A stretch of 64,000 bases of DNA from Pandoraea terrigena (lineage in GTDB: Bacteria > Pseudomonadota > Gammaproteobacteria > Burkholderiales > Burkholderiaceae), in assembly GCF_902459705.1 (NCBI RefSeq), contig NZ_CABPRU010000004.1, forward strand, positions 124,001 to 188,000, given 5' to 3'. Made by a program: the position numbers and the translations under genes. The notes beneath the pieces were generated by a model, which had not been told where the DNA came from, ran no database searches, and saw only the letters and a program-made list of their open reading frames with translations. Within the stretch, counting starts at the first letter, position 1. Each line of letters begins with the position of its first letter. Positions 51,926 to 61,753 of this stretch are shown here, piece after piece.

Positions 51926-52903
51926 ATGAGTCCGTACTTCTATATCTTCGCGATTCTGCTCTTCGCGGCCGTGGTATTGGCCATCGAAGCCGTCTATCAA
52001 TGGTGGAACAACCAGCACAGCGCGGCCGCCAAACGGATCGAGTCGCGGATTCGCTCGCTCTCGGCCGGCGGCCATGTCGACCGGGAGCACACGTCGATCC
52101 TGAAGTCACGGATGCTGAGCGAATCGCCGAGACTCGAACAGATCCTGATGCGCATGCCCCGCGTCCACAACCTGGATCTGTACATCATCCAGTCGGGACT
52201 GTCCTGGTCGGTGAGCCGTTTGTTGGTGTCCATGCTGCTACTGGCCGGCGGGGCTGTGATCCTGGTGCTGATCTTACCGGTGTCGTGGCGACTGGCGCTG
52301 ATCGCGGGGCCGCTGGCGGGGTGCTTGCCAGTCCTGCACGTGATGCGTCGTCGCCGGCGTCGGCTTGCGCAGCTCGAACGCCAGTTGCCGGAAGCGGCCG
52401 ACATGATCGCCCGGGCGTTGCGGGCGGGACATGCGTTCACCGGCGCGATCGAGATGGTCGGCGATGAGATGGCAGCCCCGATCGGTGGCGAGTTCCGCAT
52501 CATGTTCGACGAAATCAACTACGGCGTCAGCCTCAACGACGCCCTGCTGAACCTCGCGACACGTGTGCCCGTCTCCGACCTGCGCTACTTCATCATCGCG
52601 GTGATGATCCAGCGCGAGAGCGGCGGCAACCTTGCCGAGATCATGGGCAACATCGCCGAACTCACGCGCGAGCGACTCAAGCTGTATGAGAAGGTGAAGG
52701 TGCTGTCGGCCGAGGGGCGTCTGTCCGCCAACATCCTGGAGGTGCTGCCGTTCGGCGCCGCCGGCATCATCATGGTGGTCAACCCGGCATTTCTTGAAAT
52801 CCTCTGGCACGACCCGGCCGGCATCAAACTGGCCGTGGTGGCGCTGGTGCTGATGGCGTTGGGAATGGTGTGGATGCGAATGATCATTCGCATCCACGTG
52901 TGA
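51926..52903 (+). CDS. tadB: Tad inner membrane protein TadB
   Basis: A 325-residue protein with hydrophobic N-terminal segment, a T2SSF domain (about 160-295; ALRAGHAFTGAIEMVGDEM, MIQRESGGNLAEIM) and a C-terminal hydrophobic segment. TadB and TadC form the inner membrane platform bound by CpaF. ATG 51926 follows GGGAGG closely. Confidence 0.92.
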   Translation: MSPYFYIFAILLFAAVVLAIEAVYQWWNNQHSAAAKRIESRIRSLSAGGHVDREHTSILKSRMLSESPRLEQILMRMPRVHNLDLYIIQSGLSWSVSRLLVSMLLLAGGAVILVLILPVSWRLALIAGPLAGCLPVLHVMRRRRRRLAQLERQLPEAADMIARALRAGHAFTGAIEMVGDEMAAPIGGEFRIMFDEINYGVSLNDALLNLATRVPVSDLRYFIIAVMIQRESGGNLAEIMGNIAELTRERLKLYEKVKVLSAEGRLSANILEVLPFGAAGIIMVVNPAFLEILWHDPAGIKLAVVALVLMALGMVWMRMIIRIHV

Positions 52904-52926
52904 ACGGCAACCGCGGGGGAACTGTC

Positions 52927-53898
52927 ATGCCACAGCTCAATCAAGGCCAAATGGTCCTGCTGGTGGGAGTCTTCGTGATCTCGTTCAGCATCGCGCTGGT
53001 TGCAGCGATCTGGTTCTGGCCTCAGAAAACGACGACGCGTACGCGCGTTGGGGCCCTGGGCGCTGGCGCGCCGGGCGATGTGCCCGGCGAGCAAAAGGGC
53101 GCACGGGAATGGATTGAACGCCTCGCCGAATGGTCGCAACCGATCTCGAAACTCTCGCTGCCCAAGCAGGGGTGGGAAAACTCCATGCTGCGGGTGCAGT
53201 TCATGAACGCCGGCTGGCGCGATGCGTCGGCCCCGGCGCTCTACTTCGCGGCCAAGACACTGCTCGCACTGGCGTTGCCGTTGATTGGCTATTACGTTGC
53301 GAGCACGCACTACGCGATGACCAACCGCACGCTCCTGCTGAGCATCCTGCTGTTGCTCGGCGCGATCGGCTACTACCTGCCGAACGGTATCCTGACGCGC
53401 CGGATCGCCTGGCGCCAACGTGTGATCTTCGAGGATTTTCCGGATGCCCTCGATCTGTTGACGGTGTGTGTCGAGGCGGGGTTGGGCCTGGATGCGGCAC
53501 TGGCCCGTGTGGCGAAGGAAATCCACGTGCGCAGCAAGGTGCTCGCGCAAGAGTTCGACCTGATGTTGCTTGAACTCAGATCGGGTTATGCCAAGGAGCA
53601 TGCCTTGCGCAATCTGAGCTTGCGAACGGGCGTCGAAGACATCGACGCGTTCGTGTCGATGCTGATCCAGGCCGAGCGCTTCGGGACGAGCATCGGGGCG
53701 TCGTTGCGCGTGTTGTCGGAGACCTTGCGCATGAAGCGGCGTCTGCGGGCCGAGGAGCAGGCCGCCAAGATCGCACTGAAGCTGCTGTTCCCGTTGATCT
53801 TCTTCATCTTTCCGACGTTGCTGCTGGTATTGCTTGGCCCGGCGTTCATCCAGATCTACCGGGTGCTGCTGCCGTCGCTTTCCGGCGCGATCAATTGA
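52927..53898 (+). CDS. tadC: Tad inner membrane protein TadC
   Basis: A 323-residue T2SSF-domain protein with several membrane segments (LVGVFVISFSIALVAAIWFW, then ALALPLIGYYVAST) and the conserved FEDFPDALDLLTVCVEAGLGLDAAL and IQAERFGTSIGASL motifs. It pairs with TadB. It is the last classical tad gene; tadD is not present. Confidence 0.92.
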   Translation: MPQLNQGQMVLLVGVFVISFSIALVAAIWFWPQKTTTRTRVGALGAGAPGDVPGEQKGAREWIERLAEWSQPISKLSLPKQGWENSMLRVQFMNAGWRDASAPALYFAAKTLLALALPLIGYYVASTHYAMTNRTLLLSILLLLGAIGYYLPNGILTRRIAWRQRVIFEDFPDALDLLTVCVEAGLGLDAALARVAKEIHVRSKVLAQEFDLMLLELRSGYAKEHALRNLSLRTGVEDIDAFVSMLIQAERFGTSIGASLRVLSETLRMKRRLRAEEQAAKIALKLLFPLIFFIFPTLLLVLLGPAFIQIYRVLLPSLSGAIN

Positions 53899-54047
53899 CG
53901 GGGCGTGGCATGGCAACAGTGCGTCCTGCGCCGGAACGACATCGGCATCGCCTGACGGCACGACCCGGTGTCGTTTGCGTACTGGAGAAAAACTGAAGAT
54001 GAACCGCACACGGGGTGCCGACCTGCCCCGCAGCGAGGACCTGAATC

Positions 54048-54740
54048 ATGGACAGCAAAGATTACGTGGATCGCTCTCTGGAACGTGCCTTGTCCCAAGC
54101 AACGCCGCGCGCGCTGTCGCGCACCCAGTGGCGCGAAATGGCGGTGGAGGTATCGGTGCGCCTTTGTTGCGCACTGCTGTTGAGCATTTTTGCGTATGCG
54201 GCCATCCTGCAATGGCGCGTGGCCCCCGAGCGCCTGACGGTGCTGCTGCTGGCGCTCGCGTCGTCGCTGACCGTCGGTCTGTCGCTGTTTGCCCGCATTC
54301 CCGAGAAACGTGACTGGCGACCGTTGAGCATCGTCCTGTCGGTCGGCGGCACGTTCTACTTCCTGGCCATCGAGCTGGCGCCGGGGATCCGGCTCATCCC
54401 GGAACAGGTTGGCGCAAGCCTGTGTTGTGCCGGCATTCTGTGGCAATTGTTCGCCAAGGCGTCGTTGCGCCGGTCGTTCGGCATCCTGCCGGCGAACCGG
54501 GGCATCGTGACCCGCGGCGCCTATCGTCTTGTCCGGCATCCGATCTATCTGGGCTACTTCATCACGGACATCGGCTTTCTCTCGACCAACTTCGGTTGGC
54601 GGAACCTGCTCGTCTATGCAGGCTTGTTCGCCCTTCAGATTGGACGACTGCTTCGGGAAGAGCGGCTCTTGTCCCAAGACCCGGGATACCGGGGCTATCA
54701 GGCGATCGTGCGCTACCGCATCATTCCCGGCGTGTTCTGA
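54048..54740 (+). CDS. Isoprenylcysteine carboxyl methyltransferase-like membrane protein
   Basis: A 230-residue protein with five or six membrane segments and the ICMT/DUF-type motif TRGAYRLVRHPIYLGYFI followed by E(E)RLLSQDPGYRGYQAIVRYRIIPG, the SAM-binding and active region of membrane methyltransferases. It follows tadC by 149 bases and overlaps the convergent LysR gene by 20 bases. Its link to pili is unclear; such proteins methylate isoprenoid or other small lipids. Confidence 0.8.
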   Translation: MDSKDYVDRSLERALSQATPRALSRTQWREMAVEVSVRLCCALLLSIFAYAAILQWRVAPERLTVLLLALASSLTVGLSLFARIPEKRDWRPLSIVLSVGGTFYFLAIELAPGIRLIPEQVGASLCCAGILWQLFAKASLRRSFGILPANRGIVTRGAYRLVRHPIYLGYFITDIGFLSTNFGWRNLLVYAGLFALQIGRLLREERLLSQDPGYRGYQAIVRYRIIPGVF

Positions 54741-55689
54741 GGCCACCTGTGTCGGCGCGGCGCATGTCGTCGGCGGATAACGCGCCATGTCCGAGCTGAA
54801 GTGTCGACGACATGACGAGCTTGGCGAACGCCTTCGCTGCGGCGGTTCTGTGCACTCGCTGCCGCTCCAGAATGGCAACGGTACGACGCGTGATCGGCTC
54901 CGGCAGATCAAGATGAGATAGTCCTATCGGCACATCTCCGCTGACTTGGGGGAGAACGGTTGCCATCCCCCCGAGCTGAACCACTTTCAGTACCGCACTG
55001 ATCGAGTTGGCCTCGATCGCAATATTGGGCGTAATTTTGTGCGCTCGGAAATACGTGTCGGCATGCGTTCGAGCCGCAAACCCTTCCACAAGCATCACAA
55101 GCGGCACGGTCGCGAGTTGCTCTGGTGTGATCGCGACTCCCGCAGCCCGCCAGGGGTGTGTGGAGCTAACGATGAGCGTCGCCCGCTCTTCAAACAGAGG
55201 CGTTACCAGGATGTCGTCCGTTCGAACATCGGTGAATCCAACGCCAATGTCGCTTTCATCCGCGCACAACGCCGCCTCGATGGCGTCGAGCGACATCTCG
55301 GACATGTACACATGGACGTTCGGATAGCGCTCATGAAACGAATGCACCCACCTCGGCATCAGCGATTCCGAGAATGACGGCGTACACGCCACGCGAAGCA
55401 CTCCGCGAGAGAGGTCCTCCACCTCCTGCAACGCTCGCCACCCGGCTTCCAGCTCGAACAGCGCCTTGCGCGCATGGGCGACATACGTTTCGCCGGCATC
55501 GGTGAGTCGTATCGACCGCCCCGTCCTGTCAAACAATGTCGTGCCGAGATAGTCCTCGAGCTGCTTGATCTGCTGCGATAGCCCGGGCTGGGAAACGCCT
55601 AACGCGTCTGCCGCACGTGTGAAGTTCTTGTGCTCTGCCACAGCGAGCAAATACCGTATCTGACGCGGAACCACGGCGCGGTTCTCCAT
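54721..55689 (-). CDS. LysR-family regulator (CynR-like)
   Basis: A 322-residue LysR protein with N-terminal HTH (MENRAVVPRQIRYLLAVAEH, ALGVSQPGLSQQIKQLEDYL) and an effector domain with good overall likeness to CynR-type regulators. It is divergent from the HPP-CBS region but no convincing palindrome is visible in the 55690-55837 gap. Effector unknown. Confidence 0.88.
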   Translation of the reverse strand: MENRAVVPRQIRYLLAVAEHKNFTRAADALGVSQPGLSQQIKQLEDYLGTTLFDRTGRSIRLTDAGETYVAHARKALFELEAGWRALQEVEDLSRGVLRVACTPSFSESLMPRWVHSFHERYPNVHVYMSEMSLDAIEAALCADESDIGVGFTDVRTDDILVTPLFEERATLIVSSTHPWRAAGVAITPEQLATVPLVMLVEGFAARTHADTYFRAHKITPNIAIEANSISAVLKVVQLGGMATVLPQVSGDVPIGLSHLDLPEPITRRTVAILERQRVHRTAAAKAFAKLVMSSTLQLGHGALSADDMRRADTGGLRTRRE

Positions 55690-55837
55690 AACTTGAACTT
55701 ATCGGAACCATTGCAACCACGTCTTGGACACCATCGACGTGCAGATGCAGAATCATGGACTGCCAGCCCATCGAAGTCACTCGTGCGGCGAGGCGCTTAT
55801 CCCTTTACACCATAACCATTGGAATAAGGCAAGTGCG

Positions 55838-56150
55838 ATGTTCGACGAGGTCTTGGACGTCACCGTGCGTCGCTGGTCAGCGCGAATCCTCGAAGCACTC
55901 AATCTCCCCATTCAATGGTCGCTTCCGTCGGGAAAGGCATACGACCTGGGCGCCTTCTCCGTACCCAGGGTAGCGCTCCGGGGGAAACACTCAGACGCCC
56001 GGCAACATCTGCTGGATATCGGCGCGCTGGTGGTCCGTGCTGCCGAACGGTTCGGCATCAAGTGCATTGGCGTTACATCGCCGGCACTGGCGTTCGTGCC
56101 ACTGGCAGTGGGAACGTCGGTGCCGCATTGTGGTTTAAAACATCGAAAGG
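55838..56150 (+). pseudogene. Decayed cyclopropane-fatty-acid synthase fragment, in frame with HPP gene
   Basis: Reading from ATG 55838, the protein (MFDEVLDVTVRRWSARILEA, LGAFSVPRVALRGKHSDARQ) resembles the N-terminal domain of cyclopropane-fatty-acyl-phospholipid synthase, then jumps to HLLDIGALVVRAAERFGIKC, the SAM-binding site with its CGW lost, and GVTS. At least two internal deletions are needed to explain this. The frame stays open into the next gene, so a fused protein might be made. Confidence 0.5.
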
Positions 56151-56152
56151 TT

Positions 56153-57322
56153 ATGTTGACTCAAAAGCAGATGCGGGCATGGCTCCAGGCGTTCCTGCCG
56201 AACGCCACAGGTCTGAGTCCGCGCGAACGCCTCCGGTCTGGCGTCGGGGCAGCAGTGGCGCTAACGATTGCGGGCCTGTCCCTGCATTGCTTCCCTGGAT
56301 TCTCGAGCCGTTTCCCGTTGCTGATTGCCCCGATGGGCGCATCCTCGGTGCTTCTCTTCGCCGTTCCCGCCAGCCCGCTCGCGCAACCGTGGTCAGTGAT
56401 CGGCGGCAACGTCATCGCGGCCATCGTCGGCGTCACATGCGGCATCGCCATCTCGAACGTGCCGATTGCCGGCGCCGTCGCCGTTTCCGTCGCCATTCTG
56501 GCGATGTTTGCGGCGCGATGCGTGCATCCTCCGGCCGGGGCCGTGGCGCTGACCGCCGTGTTCGGAGGGGCCGGCATACATGGCATGGGCTACGCCTTCG
56601 CCATCGCCCCCGTGGCAATGCAGTCGACGATGCTGGTGTCCCTGGCCATCGTCTATCACTCGCTTACCGGACATCGCTACCCTCATCGTGTTGTGAAGGT
56701 AGAGGCGACGGAACCGGCCGATGCTTCGATGACGACGGGAGGGGGCTTCACCCGCAAAGACCTCGAGGCGGTGCTGGCGCGCCGGAATGAGCTCATCGAT
56801 GTCGACATTGACGATCTGGAGGTGCTGTTGCGAGAAACGCAGCTCGCCGCCTGCCGCCGCACATTCCAGAACCTGACGTGCGCGGACATCATGACGACAT
56901 CGCCGTTGACGGTGCTCAAGGAGTCGGATTGCTCGGTGGCGCTCAAGCTGCTGGAGCGTCATGCCATCAAGGCGCTTCCGGTACGCGACGCCAATCACCA
57001 AATCGTCGGCATCGTGACGCGCTACGACATCCAACGGGCGTCTGGCACGGTGACCGGACCGCAAAGCATTGGCAACGCGCTCGGCTGGCTGCTACCCGGG
57101 AAGGACAACACCCGATCCGTCGGCTCGGTGATGACGACCCGGGTGTGCACCGCAAAGGGCTCCGATTCGATTCTAGACCTGCTGCCCACGTTCTCCACGA
57201 CCGGGCATCACCATATTCCAGTGGTAGATGAAGGAAATCACGTCATCGGAATGATCACCGAGAGTGACTTGATTGCGGGACTTCATGCGGGAACGCAACT
57301 TCTCCAGCTTGAAGCCGCATAG
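56153..57322 (+). CDS. HPP-domain membrane protein with CBS pair
   Basis: A 389-residue protein with four membrane segments in an HPP-type domain (VHPPAGAVALTAVFGG, plus RFPLLIAPMGASSVLLFAVP) and a C-terminal CBS pair (about residues 240-385; ADIMTTSPLTVLKE, SVMTTRVCTAKGSDS). HPP proteins have a suggested role in nitrite or other anion transport; CBS pairs bind adenosyl nucleotides. Start 56153 is the first ATG after the decayed fragment, but its ribosome site is too close, so the true start is uncertain. Confidence 0.75.
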   Translation: MLTQKQMRAWLQAFLPNATGLSPRERLRSGVGAAVALTIAGLSLHCFPGFSSRFPLLIAPMGASSVLLFAVPASPLAQPWSVIGGNVIAAIVGVTCGIAISNVPIAGAVAVSVAILAMFAARCVHPPAGAVALTAVFGGAGIHGMGYAFAIAPVAMQSTMLVSLAIVYHSLTGHRYPHRVVKVEATEPADASMTTGGGFTRKDLEAVLARRNELIDVDIDDLEVLLRETQLAACRRTFQNLTCADIMTTSPLTVLKESDCSVALKLLERHAIKALPVRDANHQIVGIVTRYDIQRASGTVTGPQSIGNALGWLLPGKDNTRSVGSVMTTRVCTAKGSDSILDLLPTFSTTGHHHIPVVDEGNHVIGMITESDLIAGLHAGTQLLQLEAA

Positions 57323-57350
57323 GTCGCTCCGGCATTTTCCAGGAGGGCGC

Positions 57351-57629
57351 ATGAATCTGAGAACCATCGAGACCTATCGATCCGTCCACATCGAGGCTGC
57401 GCTTGAGCACGAGCATCGCGGGTACGTCGCGTGGATTCGCTATCTGGACAGGCACAGGATCGTCGCGCACAGACAAGTGACTCCTCCGGTTGGGAAATGC
57501 TTTGCGGCAGTGGATGTTCTCGTCAAGCAGTTGCGGGCTGAGATTGACGAGATGATTCGACGCGGCGATGCCACTGAAGATCAAAGACGGGTTCACTGGG
57601 CGCCGAGACCGTCGCTGCGGATGCCGTAG
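57351..57629 (+). CDS. Hypothetical small protein
   Basis: A 92-residue protein with an excellent ribosome binding site (AGGAGGGCGC). It is mixed alpha/beta (HIEAALEHEHRGYVAWIRYLD, in parts) with no known domain. It is the last gene of the HPP operon, starting 28 bases after the HPP stop, and ends convergently to the MlrC gene. Function unknown. Confidence 0.65.
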   Translation: MNLRTIETYRSVHIEAALEHEHRGYVAWIRYLDRHRIVAHRQVTPPVGKCFAAVDVLVKQLRAEIDEMIRRGDATEDQRRVHWAPRPSLRMP

Positions 57630-57663
57630 GGCGAGCGGCAATCCGAGCGGGATCGTGCCGATG

Positions 57664-59166
57664 CTAGCCCGCGAAAGGCGCACCGCCGGGCCGTGTGCGC
57701 GTGCCAGGGGCAAGACGCGTCCAAGGCAAATCTGCGGGATCGGCCGTCATGGGACCCGGGGCCTTCGCCACCAGCACCGCCTCGGCAACGGGCTCGAAGT
57801 CCGCCCGGAAATGCACCGAACTCTTGTTCACGAGTATCCGCATCGCCTCCGGCTGGATTCCCGCCACGCGATACAGATTGCGGTCCAGCATCTGCGCCTT
57901 GCTGGAACTGATCGCAATCAACACGTCGTCGATGCGCAAGCACGCAACCGGACCCAGTTCGGCTTGCATACCGTTCATCATGGGGCCGTCATAGCGGCAC
58001 CGGCCATCGGAGAGAAACATGACTTCGAACGTGCCGACGAAGGGTTGGTCGCCAGGCACGCCCGATTGCCCGCCCAGCGCTATCTCAAGCTGCGCACCCA
58101 CGCCCGCGCGATGCGCCAACGCGGCAGCATCGGGATCAAATATCAGGCCGACCGCAGCCCGTTTCGCCCCATGACGAACGAGTGCGCGCAGCATCTCCAT
58201 CGTGTTCGCGTCGCCGCCGGCGCCGGGGTTGTCCTGCGTATCGGCAATGACGACCGGACGACTCGCGCCTTCGGATAATCGCATCGCTTCGCGCACAGCG
58301 GCATCGGGTGACAAGAACGTGACGCTCCACGCGGACTCCTCAGCGATCATGCGTCGATACAGGGCGTCGACGGCGGCATTCGTCGCGTCGGCGGTATGTC
58401 CGTACGCCCAAATCACCGGGCCGCATTCAGGAAAATCAGCTGCCGGAAAACCCGGTGCGAACGATGCCGATACCACGTCACCCGCCTCGACCTCGCCGAC
58501 GCGTTGGTACATCCCGCGCGATGGCTCCAGAAGCGTGCACATGCCGTTGATCGGAATGAGAAATGGCAATCGCCGCGACGCGCAATGCAGCACTTCCCCC
58601 GACATCAACCGTGCGAGCAAGGCGGCGGCGCGCGCGCCCGTCTCGGCCATATCCACGTGCGGATACGTGCGATAGGCGACGAGCGCATCCGCATTGTGCA
58701 ACATGCGTTCAGTGACGTTCGCGTGCAGGTCGAGCGACGCGACGATGGGCACGTCCGGGCCGACGGCCTCGCGCACGCGCGCAAGCACCTCGCCCTCCCC
58801 GTCGTCGACATGTTCGGCAACCATTGCGCCATGCAGATCGAGATACACGGCATCGAATCTCTGCGCGCGCGCCGACGCCACAATTTCGCCCGTGATCCGT
58901 TCGAACGCATCGCGCGTCACGTGCGCCGACGGACTCGCCCCCGCCCAGATGACCGGCGAGAGCGCGTAGCCTGCCGCCTCTGCCGCTCGAATGAAGCCAC
59001 CGGCAGGAATGTTGACGTCGCGCAGCGCAAGTACGTCGCTGCCGCGTGACATCAGCGGAAAGCCCTCGCCACGCTCGAAGTTCTCGTATGCGGCTTTCGA
59101 CGGCGCAAAGGTATTGGTTTCATGCTGGAAACCTGCGATCAAAATGGTCGGGGGGGTACGGAACAA
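57664..59166 (-). CDS. M81-family metallopeptidase (MlrC-like)
   Basis: A 500-residue protein with MlrC motifs: GFQHETNTFAPS at the N terminus, DLHGAMVAEHVDDGEGE and SLDLHANVTE (likely metal ligands His/Asp), and a C-terminal MlrC domain with DNPGAGGDAN. I chose TTG 59166 preceded by AGAGG because no ATG near the start fits; upstream open frame up to 59277 is probably untranslated. The family degrades linearised cyclic peptides such as microcystin; here the substrate is unknown. It probably forms an operon with the MFS gene. Confidence 0.82.
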   Translation of the reverse strand: MFRTPPTILIAGFQHETNTFAPSKAAYENFERGEGFPLMSRGSDVLALRDVNIPAGGFIRAAEAAGYALSPVIWAGASPSAHVTRDAFERITGEIVASARAQRFDAVYLDLHGAMVAEHVDDGEGEVLARVREAVGPDVPIVASLDLHANVTERMLHNADALVAYRTYPHVDMAETGARAAALLARLMSGEVLHCASRRLPFLIPINGMCTLLEPSRGMYQRVGEVEAGDVVSASFAPGFPAADFPECGPVIWAYGHTADATNAAVDALYRRMIAEESAWSVTFLSPDAAVREAMRLSEGASRPVVIADTQDNPGAGGDANTMEMLRALVRHGAKRAAVGLIFDPDAAALAHRAGVGAQLEIALGGQSGVPGDQPFVGTFEVMFLSDGRCRYDGPMMNGMQAELGPVACLRIDDVLIAISSSKAQMLDRNLYRVAGIQPEAMRILVNKSSVHFRADFEPVAEAVLVAKAPGPMTADPADLPWTRLAPGTRTRPGGAPFAG

Positions 59167-59215
59167 AATTAGACCTCTGGTGAGATTGTGGAACTGGAAT
59201 CGGACGTCATTAGCG

Positions 59216-60538
59216 TCAGGCGGCGCGTGCCGGACGCATCGCGAGCAACGCGATCGCCCCGACGGCCAGCAGCGCAACCATCACGTACAGCCCGGCGTGC
59301 AGGCTACCCGTCGCGCCTTGTGCCCAGCCAATGATCGTCGGACTCAGGAAACCGCCCATCAGCCCGATGGTGTTGATGAGCGCGATGCCGCCCGATGCCG
59401 CGTCGCCCTTGAGGTATTCCGACGGCATCGCCCAGAACACGGTATAGGCGACCCACATCATCGCGGTGGAAATGGTCATGCAGGTCAGCGAGACAGCGAG
59501 GTCGCTGCTGAAGACGGTCGCGAGCGCCAGCGTCGCCGAACCGATGAGTGCGGGCACTGCGCTGTGAAAGCGACGCTCGCCGCGTCGGTCGGAACTGCGG
59601 CCGACGAGCAGCATCGCAACGGCTGCCGCGACGTAGGGAATCGCCGAGTAAAGGCCGATCTGCATGGTGTCTTTCACGCCAGCAGCCTTGATGATTGAAG
59701 GCAGCCAGAAGCTCACCGCGTAGATCCCGCAGATGAAGCAAAAGTATGGCAACGCAAGCCAATAGACGCGCGGATCCTTGGCGACTTGCGCGAACGAATG
59801 ATGCGACCCGCCGCGGGCATCGAGTTCCGAGGCGAGCAGGCGCTTCTCTTCGGCGCTCAGCCAACGTGCATCGCCTGGACGGTCGTCGAGCACGAACAGC
59901 GCGAGCACGCCGAACACCACGCACGGCAGCCCCTCGATCAAGAACATCCACTGCCAGCCGCCGAGGCCGTGCGCGCCGGAGAACGACGTCATGATCCACG
60001 TCGACAGGGGGCCGCCGAACATGCCACCGATCGGACCGGCGAGCATGACGATTGCCATGACCTGCGCCATGCGCGCGCGTCCGTACCAATAGGTCAAATA
60101 GAAGATCATGCCGGGCGCGAAGCCTGCCTCGAAGACGCCGAGCAGGAATCTCATCGTGTAGAACATCGGCTCTGAACGCACGAACACCATCGACGCCGAC
60201 GTCACGCCCCACAGCACCATGATCCGGCTAATGGTCTTGCGCGCGCCGACCTTCGGCAAGAGGAGATTGCTAGGGACTTCGAACAACACATAACCGAGGA
60301 AGAAAATACCCGCGCCGAGACCGTACACGGCGTCGGAGAAGCCCAGATCGCTTTGCATCTGAAGCTTGGCGAAACCAATATTCACTCGGTCAAGGTACGC
60401 GAACGTGTAGCAAAGCAGCAGAAATGGAAGCAGCCGCCAGTTCAGCTTGCGATAAAGCGCCGCGTGCCGTTCGGCGGGATACGTAGAAGGAATAGCGGAC
60501 AAGAGCGTTCTCCGGTGTGCATAGGATGAAATCATCAT
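59216..60538 (-). CDS. MFS transporter (ACS family)
   Basis: A 440-residue protein with twelve membrane segments, typical of the anion:cation symporter family: DRVNIGFAKLQM in TM1-2 loop, FLLGVFEAGFAPGMIFYLTYWYGR, and a large central loop. Such proteins import organic acids. ATG 60538 or 60535 is the likely start. It probably serves the MlrC enzyme and is divergent from the LysR gene at 60622. Confidence 0.88.
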   Translation of the reverse strand: MMISSYAHRRTLLSAIPSTYPAERHAALYRKLNWRLLPFLLLCYTFAYLDRVNIGFAKLQMQSDLGFSDAVYGLGAGIFFLGYVLFEVPSNLLLPKVGARKTISRIMVLWGVTSASMVFVRSEPMFYTMRFLLGVFEAGFAPGMIFYLTYWYGRARMAQVMAIVMLAGPIGGMFGGPLSTWIMTSFSGAHGLGGWQWMFLIEGLPCVVFGVLALFVLDDRPGDARWLSAEEKRLLASELDARGGSHHSFAQVAKDPRVYWLALPYFCFICGIYAVSFWLPSIIKAAGVKDTMQIGLYSAIPYVAAAVAMLLVGRSSDRRGERRFHSAVPALIGSATLALATVFSSDLAVSLTCMTISTAMMWVAYTVFWAMPSEYLKGDAASGGIALINTIGLMGGFLSPTIIGWAQGATGSLHAGLYVMVALLAVGAIALLAMRPARAA

Positions 60539-60621
60539 TAACAGCCAAAAACCGAAGAGCAAGAGCAACCTAAGTCGGTTATCGTTGCTTATTGGGCAAC
60601 ACTCAACCGAGGACAGACACT

Positions 60622-61539
60622 ATGCGCGAACTGAATCAGCGGCGATTGCGGTATTTTCACGAGGTGCTTACGCACGGCTCGATCCGCGCGGCAGCCGACA
60701 GCCTCAACACGGCGGCGTCGGTCATCGCGCGGCAAATCCGGCTGCTCGAGGACGAGATTGGGGTGCTGCTTTTCGAGCGCCGTGCGCGAGGTGTGCGGCC
60801 TACCGAAGCGGCAATGGACCTCCTCGAATACTGGCGTGGATGTCAGTCTCAACAAGAGCAATTCGAAGACCGGATTCAGGCGCTGCGCGGCTTGAAGCGC
60901 GGTAGTCTCCGGCTCGCGATCAGCGAAGGTTACATCGACGGCCTGATGGAAGAAGTACTCAACGACTTCTGCATGCAGTTCCCTGGACTCGACGTGATCG
61001 TCGATATCCTGCCGGTCAACAATGTGCTGGAAGAGGTCGCGCAGAGCCGCGCGCACATCGGTCTAGCCTATAACCCGCCGATGCATCCTGACATCGACTT
61101 CCGCGCGACGTCGTCGCAGCCGATCGTGCTGCTCGTCAATGCGAGACATCCCCTTGCGCTACGAGGCGGGACCGTAACCATCGAGGAAATGCTGCAATAT
61201 CCTTTGGCGCTGATGCCGCCGGCATTCGGACTTGGGCAGGTGGTCGAAATGCTCGCTTACACGGAAAACGTCGACATCCGCCGGACGCTGACCACGAACT
61301 CGCTTCAGGTATTACGCCATTTCGTAACGCGCGGCGAAGGCGCGACGCTGATCGGCGCCTTTTCCGTGTACCGTGAAATCGATGCCGGTGAGCTCGTCGC
61401 ACTGCCCATTGCGCACCCGCTCTTCGAAGCAGCGAAGGCACGGCTGCTCGTGAAATCGCGTCGCCCGCTTTCCGCGGCGGCGGAAGAGTTACTGAAGTGG
61501 ATTCTGGAGAGGATGACGATGTTTTCGACAGGTCCTTGA
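60622..61539 (+). CDS. LysR-family regulator of the MFS/MlrC cluster
   Basis: A 305-residue LysR protein: N-terminal HTH ([40 protein letters not shown]) and effector domain. It is divergent from the MFS gene, and GTTGC (60584-60588) with GCAAC (60596-60600) form a short inverted repeat in the gap. ATG 60622 follows GAGGA. Gap 61540-61753 after it has no gene I can support. Confidence 0.88.
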   Translation: MRELNQRRLRYFHEVLTHGSIRAAADSLNTAASVIARQIRLLEDEIGVLLFERRARGVRPTEAAMDLLEYWRGCQSQQEQFEDRIQALRGLKRGSLRLAISEGYIDGLMEEVLNDFCMQFPGLDVIVDILPVNNVLEEVAQSRAHIGLAYNPPMHPDIDFRATSSQPIVLLVNARHPLALRGGTVTIEEMLQYPLALMPPAFGLGQVVEMLAYTENVDIRRTLTTNSLQVLRHFVTRGEGATLIGAFSVYREIDAGELVALPIAHPLFEAAKARLLVKSRRPLSAAAEELLKWILERMTMFSTGP

Positions 61540-61753
61540 GCCCGGCATCCAATGGCGCCACTCGCGCGCCCCTGAATTCAACGGATCCCGTCGCCAGCGT
61601 AGCGCGTCGCGCGTCAAATGTTTGTCGTCGGGCGACATTGCGCCCGCGAGGTCGAGGCTGCATTCAAGCGAGTCCCTTTGCGCGGGCGCCCTTCCCAACG
61701 CATTGACGTGGGGTCGGGAGGCGACGCGCCAGTTCGTGCGGATCGCCAGCCGT

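Noticed and set aside
58396-59049. Plus-strand frame opposite the MlrC gene
   Set aside because: Antisense, Arg/His-rich, no motif; the MlrC reading has clear family motifs.
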